From NCBI RefSeq assembly GCF_000337095.1, contig NZ_AOIV01000045.1, positions 126,795 through 190,794 on the forward strand: a DNA stretch of 64,000 bases, read 5' to 3'. The position numbers and the translations under genes were made by a program. The notes beneath the pieces were generated by a model that did no database searches, was not told the DNA's origin, and worked only from the letters and a program-made list of their open reading frames with translations. The DNA comes from Halogeometricum pallidum JCM 14848. Lineage in GTDB: Archaea > Halobacteriota > Halobacteria > Halobacteriales > Haloferacaceae. Every line of letters begins with the position of its first letter. Within the stretch, counting starts at the first letter, position 1. Positions 8,126-16,815 of the stretch are shown here, piece after piece.

Positions 8126-8635
8126 CTACGCGCCCGTCTCGTTTCCGTCGTCGGGTCCGGCGCCGAACTGGTCCGTCTCCGCGCCGCAGGCCGCACAGGA
8201 GAGCACGTACTCCGTCCGCCCGCCCGACTCCACCGACTCGTACGTCCGGTCGGTCACCGCGCCGCAGGCGGGGCACTCCTCCTCGATGACGGCGCCGTCT
8301 TCGTCTTTCGGCGCGCCGACGGCGATGACTTCGGCCGCCTCCGCGCCGTCGTTGCGCGCGCGGTTCTTCTCGCCGGGCGAGACGAAGACGGCGTCGCCCG
8401 CCTCCGCGCGGACGGGACCGTCCTCGGTGTCGACGGTTATCGTCCCCGAGACGACGTAGAACAGTTCCTCGTGGTCGGGGTGAGAGTGGTAGCCCCACGG
8501 CACCCGTTCGCCCGGCCGCACCTCGTAGACGTTGAATCCGAACGCCGACGCGCCGACGGCTTCGTCGACCTCCTTCTTTCCACTCGTCGGGTTCGGAGCG
8601 TCGGGCAGGTCCGACACGGAGACTCGCTTCACCAT
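8126..8635 (-). CDS. Cupin-domain protein with C-terminal zinc ribbon
   Basis: The start at 8635 (MVKRVSVSDLPDAP) is chosen over an in-frame start at 8749, because the extra 38 residues look random and overlap the promoter of the divergent VWA gene. The product has 169 residues. Residues about 45-110 form a cupin barrel with the metal-ligand pattern HSHPDHEE and a distal PGEKNRARN in place of the second histidine motif. Residues about 120-160 hold two Cys pairs (CPACG and CAACG), a zinc ribbon. Small cupins of this type bind metal and may sense or convert small molecules; no substrate can be named. The cupin-zinc ribbon fusion is uncommon. Confidence 0.78.
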   Translation of the reverse strand: MVKRVSVSDLPDAPNPTSGKKEVDEAVGASAFGFNVYEVRPGERVPWGYHSHPDHEELFYVVSGTITVDTEDGPVRAEAGDAVFVSPGEKNRARNDGAEAAEVIAVGAPKDEDGAVIEEECPACGAVTDRTYESVESGGRTEYVLSCAACGAETDQFGAGPDDGNETGA

Positions 8636-8775
8636 GCCCGTCTCCTCGGGCGGCCGACCGATAAGTTCGGTGACGGCGCGTCGTCCGAGGGCGACCGGTC
8701 GCTCTGTGGAACTGTTCCGTGCGTCGTCATGACATTGGAAAAGACCCATTAGGGGTGCGAACGCCTTCTCTTTCG

Positions 8776-10572
8776 ATGGCCCTCTCCGACGCCTTTCTCA
8801 CCCCACTCGGGTTCGCCGCCCTCCTAGTGGTGATTCCGATACTCATCTTGTATCTCGTCCGACCGGACCCGAGGCGGGTCCGCCTGCCGACGTACCGGTT
8901 TCTCTCCGAGGACCGCCGTGACGTCACGTCCCACCCGCTCTTCGAACGCCTCAAGCGCAGCACGCTGCTCATCCTGCAACTGCTCGCCATCCTGCTGTTC
9001 GCGACGGCGCTGGCGTCGCCGTACGTCCCCGTATCGGAGTCCTCGACGGTCGAAGAGACGGTGCTGGTGGTCGACACCAGCGCCAGCATGACCGTCGAGT
9101 CGGGCGGCGCGACGCGATTCTCGCGCGCCGTTGACGGCGCCGAGGACGCCGTCACCGGCACCACCTCCGTCGTCCTCAGCGGGTCGGACGCGACCGTCGC
9201 CCTCCGGGACGGCAGCCCCGACGAGACGCGGGCGCTCCTGTCGGACCTCTCGGCCACCGCGGCCCCGGGCGACCTCCGCTCGGCCATCTCGACGGCGGCG
9301 TCCATCGCCGGCGACGGCTCCCGAATCGTCGTCGTGAGCGACTTCGCCGACGAGAGCGCCTGGGAGGACGCCGTCCGCGTCGCCCGCTCCCGCGGCCTCT
9401 CGGTCGAACTCCGCCAGTTCGCCGACGGCGGCGCGAGCAACGTCGGCATCGTCGAGCGGTCGTTCTCCGGCGACGAGGTGACGGTGTCGCTGAAGAACTA
9501 CGGCGAGGAGTCGGTCACGCGGTCGGTCTCGCTCGGCGGCCAGCGGAAGTCCCTGTCGCTCGGGCCGGGCGACGTCCGCACCGTGACGCTCGGGATTCCC
9601 GCCGGCGGCGGCACCGTCAGGCTCTCGCCGGGGGACGACTTCGCCGCGGACGACGTCTCCTACGTCGCCGCCCCCTCCGACGCCGTCGTCGACGTGCTCG
9701 TCCTGACGAACGACGAGAACCGTTATCTCACGACGGCGCTGTCCGTCGTCGACAGCGTCGAGGTGACGGTGAAGAACCCGCCCACCTCTGTGACGGAGGA
9801 GTACGACGCCATCGTCTACTCGAACGTGGACGGCGGCCGACTGCTCCGAACGAACGTCGAGGCGGGCCGCGAGACTCTCGAAAACGGCGGCGGCGTCGCG
9901 ATACAGGCGCAGGAGCCGATGCCGGACAGTTACGGCGACCTGCTCCTGCTCGAACCGAACGGAACGGGGACGAACCCGACGCTGCAGACGCCCGCGGAGG
10001 CCGAACTGACGCGCGACATCGGCTTCCCGCCGCCGGAGGTGTACCTGACGGGGAGCCTCCGCGAGGGGCGCGCGCTGGTGTCGACGGCCGACGGGTCGCC
10101 GCTCATCGCGACCGCAGAGCGCGGGAACGGCCGCATCCTCTACTACGGTTACATCGAGGAGGAGTCGGCGTTCAAGTACGACTACCAGTACCCCGTGTTC
10201 TGGAAGCGCGCGATATACGAACTCGCCGGGCGGCCGCCGTTGACCGAACTGAACGCCGAGACGGGCGGACGGCTCTCGTTCGGCAACGAGACGACCGTCT
10301 CGACCCCCGAGGGAACCGTCACCGCCGCCGCCGTCCCCCTCGACGGCGCCGGCTTCTACGAGGCGGGCGAGACCCGCTACAGCGCGTCGCTCCTCAGCGA
10401 GTCGGAGTCGTCCGTCGCCGCCGCGGACCTCGACGCGGCGGGCAACGAGAGCGTGGCGGCGCGCGAGGAGGAGCGGACCGTCCCCGACCCGCTGACCGAA
10501 TGGGTCGCACTCGCCGTCTTGGGGGGCGTCGTCCTCGAAGTCGCCTATCTGCGGCGACGGGGTGACCTCTGA
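8776..10572 (+). CDS. BatA-like membrane protein with von Willebrand factor A domain
   Basis: The ATG at 8776 begins MALSDAFLTPLGFAALLVVI, the usual BatA N-terminal membrane domain; the extension from 8719 overlaps the promoter zone. The 598-residue protein has two N-terminal membrane helices (about 10-28 and 56-75) flanking an Arg/Pro-rich loop (LVRPDPRRVRLPTYRFL). A VWA-like domain follows, with a MIDAS-type DTSAS beginning at D100. A long extracytoplasmic beta-rich region and a final membrane helix (WVALAVLGGVVLEVAYL) complete it. It overlaps the next gene by one base (TGATG). BatA-type proteins occur with MoxR ATPases and DUF58 proteins, as here, and are thought to assemble or stress-protect envelope complexes. 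Confidence 0.87.
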   Translation: MALSDAFLTPLGFAALLVVIPILILYLVRPDPRRVRLPTYRFLSEDRRDVTSHPLFERLKRSTLLILQLLAILLFATALASPYVPVSESSTVEETVLVVDTSASMTVESGGATRFSRAVDGAEDAVTGTTSVVLSGSDATVALRDGSPDETRALLSDLSATAAPGDLRSAISTAASIAGDGSRIVVVSDFADESAWEDAVRVARSRGLSVELRQFADGGASNVGIVERSFSGDEVTVSLKNYGEESVTRSVSLGGQRKSLSLGPGDVRTVTLGIPAGGGTVRLSPGDDFAADDVSYVAAPSDAVVDVLVLTNDENRYLTTALSVVDSVEVTVKNPPTSVTEEYDAIVYSNVDGGRLLRTNVEAGRETLENGGGVAIQAQEPMPDSYGDLLLLEPNGTGTNPTLQTPAEAELTRDIGFPPPEVYLTGSLREGRALVSTADGSPLIATAERGNGRILYYGYIEEESAFKYDYQYPVFWKRAIYELAGRPPLTELNAETGGRLSFGNETTVSTPEGTVTAAAVPLDGAGFYEAGETRYSASLLSESESSVAAADLDAAGNESVAAREEERTVPDPLTEWVALAVLGGVVLEVAYLRRRGDL

Positions 10573-12926
10573 TGGTCGGCGTCGAACTCTCGGGGCTGAC
10601 GCTCGGACTCGAACGGCCGCGGTTTCTCCTCGCGGGCGCGGGCGCCGTGGCCGTCCTCTGGGCGCTGATCTGGTACAACGCCCGCGGCACCGCCTCCGAG
10701 CGGAGCCGACGGCTGTTCTTCGCCGTCCGCGTCGTTACCGTCGCCCTCATCGTCGTCGGCGCGGCGGGGCCGTACACGGTCCAATCGGCGGAGACGCTCG
10801 GCGACCCGCGCGTGAACCTCCTCGTGGACCGCTCGGACAGCACGAACGTCTCGCCGCAACGGGCCGACCAGTTGGCGACGGCCATCGAAGACACGGGGCT
10901 GCCGGTGACGACGACGACCATCGCGAACGACGACTCCTCGCCCGTCGGCGAGGGCATCGCGGCGAACCTTCAGGAGAACGGGAGCGTCGTCGTCGTCTCG
11001 GACGGGCGGGTGACGGAGGGACGGTCGTTGCAGGAGGTGAGCGAACTCGCCCGCTCGCTGAACGCCAGCGTCTCCGTCGTCTCGCCGGAGGCGAGCGAGA
11101 CGGAGCGGTACGTGACGCTCAACGGCCCCTCGAAGACCAGCGTCGGCGTCGAGAGCGCGTTCCTCGTCAGCGTCGGCGGCGTCGAGGTGGACTCGCCCGC
11201 GACGGTGACCGTCGACGTCGACGGCGAACAGGTGTTCGAGGGGACGGTGGCGAACGCCTCCGACGCGCGGGAGTTCTCCTACACGTTCGAGGAGACGGGG
11301 ACGCACCGCGTCACCGCGCGCGTCGAGAGCGACGACGAGTTCGACCAGAACGACGTGTTCCGCAAGACGGTCCGCGCCGTCGAGCGACCGAAGATACTGT
11401 ACGTCTCTCAGCGCTCGTACCCGCTGGAAGACTACCTCGAACAGGTGTACGACGTGGAGACGACCTCTGAGGTGCCGTCGGACCTCTCGCCGTACTACGC
11501 CGTCGTGGTGCAGGATATGCCCGCCTCGCAGGCGGGCGACGTCGACGCGCTTCAGGAGTTCGTCATCGACGGCAACGGACTGCTCGTCGTCGGCGGGCCG
11601 AACTCCTTCGAGAACGGGGGCTACGAGGGAACCTCGCTGGCGTCGATGCTGCCGGTCACCACCGGTGAGGGGACGGGCCAGTCGACGAACATCGTCCTCG
11701 CCGTCGACGTCTCCGGAAGCGCCGACAGCGGCATGCGCGTGCAGAAGGCCGTGGCGCTGTCGGCGCTCGAACAACTCGGCGACCAGAACGACGTGGGCAT
11801 CGTCGGGTTCAACTACCGCGCCTACAGCGTCGCCGACCTGCAACCGCTCGGGCCGAACCGCGAAGTCCTCTCGGACAGAGTCCGTCGCCTCCAAGCCGGC
11901 GGTGCCACGGACATCGCGGCCGGCCTGCGCGGCGCGGGCAAGATGCTCGGCGACGACCCGGGAACCATCATCCTCATCAGCGACGGACAGGACAGACCCG
12001 ACGAGGCCGTCAGCTACGCGAGCCAACTCCGCGCCGAGGGGCAACGCGTCATCACCATCGGCGCCGGCCAGCGGGTCAACGAGAACACCCTCCGAACCAT
12101 CGCGCAGACGTCCGGCGGCAGCTACTTCCGCGCGACGCAGACGAACCGGCTCAACATCCTGTTCGGCGGCGCGCAGTCCTACGAGGGCGAGGGACTCGTC
12201 GTCGTCGACCCGAACAACTTTGTCACCTCGGGCGTCGAACTGACCGCGAACCCGGGGTCGACGAACGACGTCTCCATCCGGCGCGGCGCGAACTTCCTCG
12301 TCGCCAGCGACGACGGGACGCCCGCCGTCGCCACGTGGCGCTACGGACTGGGCCGCGTCGGCACCATCACGACGTACGCCGCCGACGGCAGCCTCGACGG
12401 ACTGCTCTCCCGACCCGACTCGCTTTTGGTGACGAAGTCGACGAACTACGTCATCGGCGACCCCGAGCGGAAGGCGACGGGTATCGTCGCCATCTCGGAC
12501 ACGCGCGTCGGGTCGCCGACGACGGTGACCTACCGCGGGAGCGAGCGACCGGCCGCCGCGGACGTCTCGTTCCGGCAGGTGGGCGAGGAGACGTACCGCG
12601 CGACGGCGACGCCCGACGAAGCGGGCTACCACGAGGTGCTGGACGCCGCCTACGCGGCGAACTACCGGGAGGAGTACGCCGCCTTCGGCCCCGACCCGGC
12701 GCTCGAAACGCTGGTGGAGGCGACCGGCGGCCGGGAGTTCTCCGCGACGCAGGCCAACGAGATAGCCGAGTTCACGCGCGAGGAGTCCCGGCGGGTGCGG
12801 TCGGTCCGCACCGACTGGACGTGGCTGGCGCTGGCGCTCGCGTTGGCGCTGTTCAGCCTCGACGTCATCTATCGGCGGGTTCAAGTTCGTCGGAGCAGTA
12901 GCGCGGGTGAAGGAGGCCTGACATGA
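10572..12926 (+). CDS. Large membrane protein with VWA domain and glutamine-amidotransferase-like fold
   Basis: The 784-residue protein starts in the stop codon of the BatA-like gene. Two N-terminal membrane helices (about 16-32 and 50-68) precede an extracytoplasmic beta-rich region. A GATase1-like segment (VVQDMPASQAGDVDALQEFV, then GLLVVGGPNSFENGGY) follows at about 305-355. The VWA domain spans about 370-540 with a full MIDAS: DVSGS from D379, the GGATDI threonine and SDGQD. A C-terminal helix (WLALALALALFSLDVIY) re-enters the membrane. The layout matches VWA proteins encoded with MoxR ATPases. VWA domains bind partner proteins through a metal ion. It overlaps the downstream gene by four bases (ATGA). 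Confidence 0.85.
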   Translation: MVGVELSGLTLGLERPRFLLAGAGAVAVLWALIWYNARGTASERSRRLFFAVRVVTVALIVVGAAGPYTVQSAETLGDPRVNLLVDRSDSTNVSPQRADQLATAIEDTGLPVTTTTIANDDSSPVGEGIAANLQENGSVVVVSDGRVTEGRSLQEVSELARSLNASVSVVSPEASETERYVTLNGPSKTSVGVESAFLVSVGGVEVDSPATVTVDVDGEQVFEGTVANASDAREFSYTFEETGTHRVTARVESDDEFDQNDVFRKTVRAVERPKILYVSQRSYPLEDYLEQVYDVETTSEVPSDLSPYYAVVVQDMPASQAGDVDALQEFVIDGNGLLVVGGPNSFENGGYEGTSLASMLPVTTGEGTGQSTNIVLAVDVSGSADSGMRVQKAVALSALEQLGDQNDVGIVGFNYRAYSVADLQPLGPNREVLSDRVRRLQAGGATDIAAGLRGAGKMLGDDPGTIILISDGQDRPDEAVSYASQLRAEGQRVITIGAGQRVNENTLRTIAQTSGGSYFRATQTNRLNILFGGAQSYEGEGLVVVDPNNFVTSGVELTANPGSTNDVSIRRGANFLVASDDGTPAVATWRYGLGRVGTITTYAADGSLDGLLSRPDSLLVTKSTNYVIGDPERKATGIVAISDTRVGSPTTVTYRGSERPAAADVSFRQVGEETYRATATPDEAGYHEVLDAAYAANYREEYAAFGPDPALETLVEATGGREFSATQANEIAEFTREESRRVRSVRTDWTWLALALALALFSLDVIYRRVQVRRSSSAGEGGLT

Positions 12927-13525
12927 GCTTCATCGGCCGCCCGATAAACCTCGCCCTCGTCGCCGTCGTCGCCCTCCTCCTCACCGGAACGGTGGGCGCG
13001 ACGGTCGTCTATCAGTCGTCGGCGGGTGATCTGGAGGCGCAGAACGAACAGTTGAGAGAGCGGAACCAAGAGCTCCAGCAGGAGCTGACCGAGACCCGCG
13101 AACGACTCCAGTCGCTCCAAGAGCGCGTCGACGACCTGAACCAGAGCGTCGAGCGCTCCGAGGGCGACGTGGGGCAGGTCTCCACCGAACTCCAGCGGAC
13201 CGAGCGACTCCTGAACCAGACCCAACAGAAACTGGCGCGCGCGGAGTCGTCGCTCGAAGAGCGCAACCAGCAGTTGGGAATCGTCCGCGACAACCTCGAA
13301 GAGGCGCAGGCGGAGATAGACGACCTCGAAGAGCAGACGGACGCGCTGGAAGCGGAGAACCGCGAGTTGGCCGCCGAGGTGGAGGACCTCGAAACCGAGA
13401 ACGAACAACTGCAGGAAGAGGCCAACGACCTGCGGGCCGAACGCAACGAGTTCGAAGACGACCTCCAAGCGGTCTGCAACCAGTGGAACACGAGCGCGGA
13501 CGACAAGCCGCCGGAGTGTCCCTGA
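12923..13525 (+). CDS. Membrane-anchored coiled-coil protein of the MoxR/VWA operon
   Basis: The 200-residue protein has one N-terminal membrane helix (NLALVAVVALLLTGTVGATVVY). From about residue 33 to 190 it is a nearly continuous coiled coil rich in Glu, Gln, Leu and Arg, with heptad spacing (ELQQELTETRERLQSLQERV). The tail has two cysteines (AVCNQW and PPECP). No enzyme motif is visible. It is joined by ATGA overlaps to the VWA gene before and the membrane-protein gene after, so it should be made in fixed ratio with them. A role as an extracytoplasmic spacer or scaffold is an inference from structure and context only. Confidence 0.8.
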   Translation: MSFIGRPINLALVAVVALLLTGTVGATVVYQSSAGDLEAQNEQLRERNQELQQELTETRERLQSLQERVDDLNQSVERSEGDVGQVSTELQRTERLLNQTQQKLARAESSLEERNQQLGIVRDNLEEAQAEIDDLEEQTDALEAENRELAAEVEDLETENEQLQEEANDLRAERNEFEDDLQAVCNQWNTSADDKPPECP

Positions 13526-14544
13526 TGAGTGACGGTGACCGCGACGACGGACGCGAGTTCGACGCGGACTCGGGGTTCGGCCCGGGTCCGGACGCGGCCG
13601 GGTCGGTCGACGGCGGCGGTGACTTCGGCGACGACGCCGACGCCCTCGGACCGGCCGCCGGCGACGACGCCGCCTCCCGGATGCGCGGAGCGCTCTCGGA
13701 GGTCCGCGAGGAGGCGCGGAAGGTCGCCTTCCTCCACGCCCTCCTCGACGCCGGCCTCGTCGCCCTCGCGGTGAACGTCCTCCTGCGACTGTTCCGTCCG
13801 GCCGCTCTCGGCGACGCCGTCGACCTCCCCGGATTCCTCGCGGGCGCGGGCGGCGTCGTCCCGAACACGATTCACACCGCGTCCATCGTCGGCCTCCTCC
13901 TGGGCGTCGCCGCGTTCGCCGGGGAGTACCTCCTCCGGACGCGGCGCCCGCTGGTCGAGCAGTTCGAGGCGGGCAACCCGAGCGTCGCCGAGGCGCTCCG
14001 GACCGCCCGCGACACCGTCGAAGACGGCGCGAACACCGAGATGGCGCGTCGGCTCTACGAGGACGTCCTCGCCGACCTGCGCGAGACGTCCAGCTTCGAA
14101 CTCGTCGGGACGCGCCGAGTCGTCGTCACGACGCTTCTCATCGTCCTCGTGAGCCTCGCCAGCATCCAGGTCGCCGTGGTCGACCTCGACCTGACCGACG
14201 CCCTCGACGGCGACGACGACGACGCGCCTGTCGAACAGCCGCAACGGACCGAGGCGGAGGACGAACTGCGGGACGGCGACGAGATACTCGGCGACGCCGA
14301 GAACGTCTCCGCGGGCGACGAGAGCATCAACGCCTCCGTCCAGGGCTCCGACGAGGGGGAGGGTGAGGGCGGGTCGGTCTCGCCGCCCTCCTCGTACGAC
14401 GACGGCGGATTCGCCGACGCCGCCGTCGAGGGGCAGGACGCGGGCTACGCCCCGTCGGAGAACATCGAAGACGCCGAACTCATCCGGGAGTACAACCTGC
14501 GAATACGCGACGACGACGAAGCGGACGACGAAGACGACACCTGA
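13525..14544 (+). CDS. Haloarchaeal membrane protein of unknown function in the MoxR/VWA operon
   Basis: The start at 13525 overlaps the preceding stop (TGATG) and gives 339 residues; an in-frame start at 13483 would lie inside the coiled-coil gene. The first 55 residues are acidic and glycine-rich. Membrane helices lie at about 70-90, 110-135 and 200-220 (VVVTTLLIVLVSLASIQVAVV), with a soluble helical segment between the second and third. The C-terminal 110 residues are acidic, disordered and end in DDDEADDEDDT. I do not recognise a named family. Placement between VWA proteins and the MoxR ATPase suggests it belongs to the same envelope complex. Confidence 0.78.
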   Translation: MSDGDRDDGREFDADSGFGPGPDAAGSVDGGGDFGDDADALGPAAGDDAASRMRGALSEVREEARKVAFLHALLDAGLVALAVNVLLRLFRPAALGDAVDLPGFLAGAGGVVPNTIHTASIVGLLLGVAAFAGEYLLRTRRPLVEQFEAGNPSVAEALRTARDTVEDGANTEMARRLYEDVLADLRETSSFELVGTRRVVVTTLLIVLVSLASIQVAVVDLDLTDALDGDDDDAPVEQPQRTEAEDELRDGDEILGDAENVSAGDESINASVQGSDEGEGEGGSVSPPSSYDDGGFADAAVEGQDAGYAPSENIEDAELIREYNLRIRDDDEADDEDDT

Positions 14545-14572
14545 GGACATCTGACACCATGCCAGCACGACA

Positions 14573-15517
14573 ATGCCAGTAGACGACATCGGCCGAGTAC
14601 AGGAGCGACTGACCCGCGTCCGCAGCGAGATAGGCAAGCGAATCGTCGGCCAGTCGGACGTAATCGAGCGACTGCTCGTCTGCATCCTCTGCGACGGCAA
14701 CGCCCTCTTGGAGTCGAACCCCGGTCTCGGGAAGACGACGCTCGTCCGCACCGTCGCCGAGGTGACGGACCTCTCCTTTTCGCGCATCCAGAACACGCCG
14801 GACCTGATGCCCTCGGACATCACGGGCACCGAAATCATCCGCGAGTCCGCGCAGGGGCGGGAGTTCGTCTTCGAGAAGGGGCCGGTGTTCGCCAACATCG
14901 TCCTCGCCGACGAGATAAACCGCGCGACGCCGAAGACGCAGGCCGCCCTCCTCGAAGCGATGCAGGAACGGCAGGTGACGGCGGCCGGCGAGACGTACGA
15001 ACTCCCCCGGCCGTTCTTCATCCTCGCCACGCAGAACCCAATCGACCAGGGCGGCACCTACCCGCTGCCGGAGGCGCAGACCGACCGCTTCCTGATGAAG
15101 ATACTCGTCGACTACCCCTCCGAACCCGAGGAGAACGACATCGTCACCCGCTACACGGGCGGCGCGCCGGACCCCGTGGTCGAACGCGTCCTCTCGCGCG
15201 ATGAGTTGCAGGCGGCGCAGCGCTTCGTCCGCGAGATGCCGATCGCCGACGACATCCGGAAACGCACGGTCAGACTCGTCCGCTCGACGCGCGAGGAGGA
15301 GATGATAGAGTACGGCGCGAGTCCCCGCGCGAGCATGGGTCTCGTCCTCGCGGCGAAGGCGCGCGCGTTCCTCGCCGGTCGGTCGCACGTGAGTTGGGAT
15401 GACGTGACGGACATGGCGCCGCCCATCCTCCGGCACCGCATCCTGCTCGACTTCCGCGCCGAACGGGAGGGGACGACGCCGGACGACGTGGTGAAGCGAC
15501 TCGTCGCGGAGCTATGA
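14573..15517 (+). CDS. moxR: MoxR-family AAA+ ATPase
   Basis: The 314-residue protein is a cytoplasmic AAA+ ATPase of the MoxR group. Walker A is NPGLGKTT (about 49-56), Walker B is VLADEINRA, and the sensor 1 region reads FILATQNPIDQGGTYPLPEAQTDRF. The C-terminal lid domain follows (GASPRASMGLVLAAKARAFL). MoxR proteins act as chaperone-like ATPases that use VWA-domain proteins as substrate adaptors, often in metal insertion or complex assembly. The flanking VWA and DUF58 genes fit that pairing. The gene lies 28 bases after the unknown membrane-protein gene and 24 before the DUF58 gene, so a single operon is likely. Confidence 0.94.
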   Translation: MPVDDIGRVQERLTRVRSEIGKRIVGQSDVIERLLVCILCDGNALLESNPGLGKTTLVRTVAEVTDLSFSRIQNTPDLMPSDITGTEIIRESAQGREFVFEKGPVFANIVLADEINRATPKTQAALLEAMQERQVTAAGETYELPRPFFILATQNPIDQGGTYPLPEAQTDRFLMKILVDYPSEPEENDIVTRYTGGAPDPVVERVLSRDELQAAQRFVREMPIADDIRKRTVRLVRSTREEEMIEYGASPRASMGLVLAAKARAFLAGRSHVSWDDVTDMAPPILRHRILLDFRAEREGTTPDDVVKRLVAEL

Positions 15518-15541
15518 CGGGAGACGGATGACAGACCACCA

Positions 15542-16402
15542 ATGACCATCGACCCGGGCTTCTTCGCGGAACTCGCGCGGTTCGACGCCTCGCTGAAGCG
15601 CGTCTCAGAGGACCTCCAGCAGGGCGAACAGGAGTCCCCGAGCGTCGGCGAGGGACTGACGTTCAGCGACTACCGGCGGTACGCTCCGGGCGACGACACC
15701 CGACTCATCGACTGGCGAGTGTACGCCCGCACCGAGGAGTACTACGTCAAGCAGTTCGAAGAGGAGCGGAACCTCACCGTCCACGTCCTCGTCGACACCT
15801 CGGCGTCGATGGACTACGGCGAGGGCGACGCCCACAAGTTCGAGTTCGGCGCGAAACTCGGTCTCGGATTCGCCTATCTCACCGTCGAGGAGAACAACGA
15901 ATTCCAGTTCTCGACGTTCCGCGACCGACCGCTCCGCCTCGACACCGGGCGGTCGAGTCGCGGCGACCTCCTGCACGTCGTCGACCTGTTGAACGAGACG
16001 GAACTGAGCGGCGAGGCCGACCTGGTCTCCTCGCTGGAGGAGTACGAGAGCAGCATCCGGTCGCGGTCGCTCGTCGTCGTCGTCAGCGACTTTCTCGTCG
16101 ACCCCGAGGAGGTGGAGGCCGCCGTGGCCGCACTCGGCAACAACGACGTGCTGTTGCTCCAGACGCTCGCGCCCGACGAACTCGACCCGAGTGTCTCCGG
16201 GGACACCATCTTCGAGGACCCCGAATCCGAGGAGTCACGGCGGTCGTACTTCGGCGGGTCGCTCGCCGAGCGGTACCGCCGCCGCCTCGAAGCGCACGTC
16301 GACGCCGTCGCCGACCGGGGGGAGACGCTCCGCGCGGACCACGTCCTCGTGAACACCGGCGACGACTTCTTCGACGCCTTTTCCGACGTTTGGGTCGGCT
16401 GA
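15542..16402 (+). CDS. DUF58-domain protein (MoxR-associated)
   Basis: The 286-residue protein carries the DUF58 signature: DYRRYAPGDDTRLIDWRVYART, followed by KQFEEERNLTVHVLVDTSASM. The last part contains a VWA-like metal site beginning at D85 (DTSAS). A VWA-like fold runs to about residue 250. It has no membrane helix, unlike many bacterial DUF58 proteins. DUF58 proteins occur almost always beside MoxR ATPases and are presumed adaptors or partners. It is the last gene of the operon that starts at 8776 and converges on a small zinc-finger gene 29 bases away. Confidence 0.92.
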   Translation: MTIDPGFFAELARFDASLKRVSEDLQQGEQESPSVGEGLTFSDYRRYAPGDDTRLIDWRVYARTEEYYVKQFEEERNLTVHVLVDTSASMDYGEGDAHKFEFGAKLGLGFAYLTVEENNEFQFSTFRDRPLRLDTGRSSRGDLLHVVDLLNETELSGEADLVSSLEEYESSIRSRSLVVVVSDFLVDPEEVEAAVAALGNNDVLLLQTLAPDELDPSVSGDTIFEDPESEESRRSYFGGSLAERYRRRLEAHVDAVADRGETLRADHVLVNTGDDFFDAFSDVWVG

Positions 16403-16431
16403 GCGGCTCTGTGCAGTCTTCGTACCTCCTT

Positions 16432-16629
16432 CTACCCGGACCACTCGCCGCGCATGTCGTCGGCGACGCTGGTCCGCCACGTCTCGAACCCGCGCTCGCA
16501 GACCGGACTCCGCTCTATGTGGGCGAGAAAGCCGGCGCCGGGGTCGTCGAGTTCGGTCCGACAGAACGGACAGCGGTTCGGGTTCTCCCACGTGTACGCG
16601 ATCTCCGACGGTGGCTGTGGTTGCGACAT
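16432..16629 (-). CDS. Small zinc-finger protein (CxxC...HxnC), haloarchaeal, unknown function
   Basis: The start at 16629 (MSQPQPPSEIAYTW) gives 65 residues and is preferred over ATG 16641, because an AT-rich TATA-like box centred near 16657 is at the leaderless spacing from it. The protein has CPFC, then a His in FLAHIERSPVC, forming a likely single C2HC zinc site within residues 20-45, followed by a tryptophan-containing helix. Haloarchaea encode many such short zinc-finger proteins, and some are involved in stress adaptation or biofilm formation, but the function here is unknown. It converges on the DUF58 gene. Confidence 0.72.
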   Translation of the reverse strand: MSQPQPPSEIAYTWENPNRCPFCRTELDDPGAGFLAHIERSPVCERGFETWRTSVADDMRGEWSG

Positions 16630-16815
16630 GAGCTCATCCATGGCATCAAATTAGTTAAAATCTGCCCCTATTCGTACCAGAGAATAACGGATATCTGTTC
16701 GAGGACTCAGAAGGTTGAAAATACAAACTTCAGAACGCGCTCGTGTTGTTAGCGCTCGAACCCGTCATTTCGGCGGCAACACGCCTTATCCGTGGCTCTC
16801 TCGAACTTCCACGGA

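Noticed and set aside
10545-12884. Long minus-strand open frame opposite the large VWA gene
   Set aside because: The VWA protein has clear domains and coupling to neighbours; the opposite frame is biased, low-complexity sequence.
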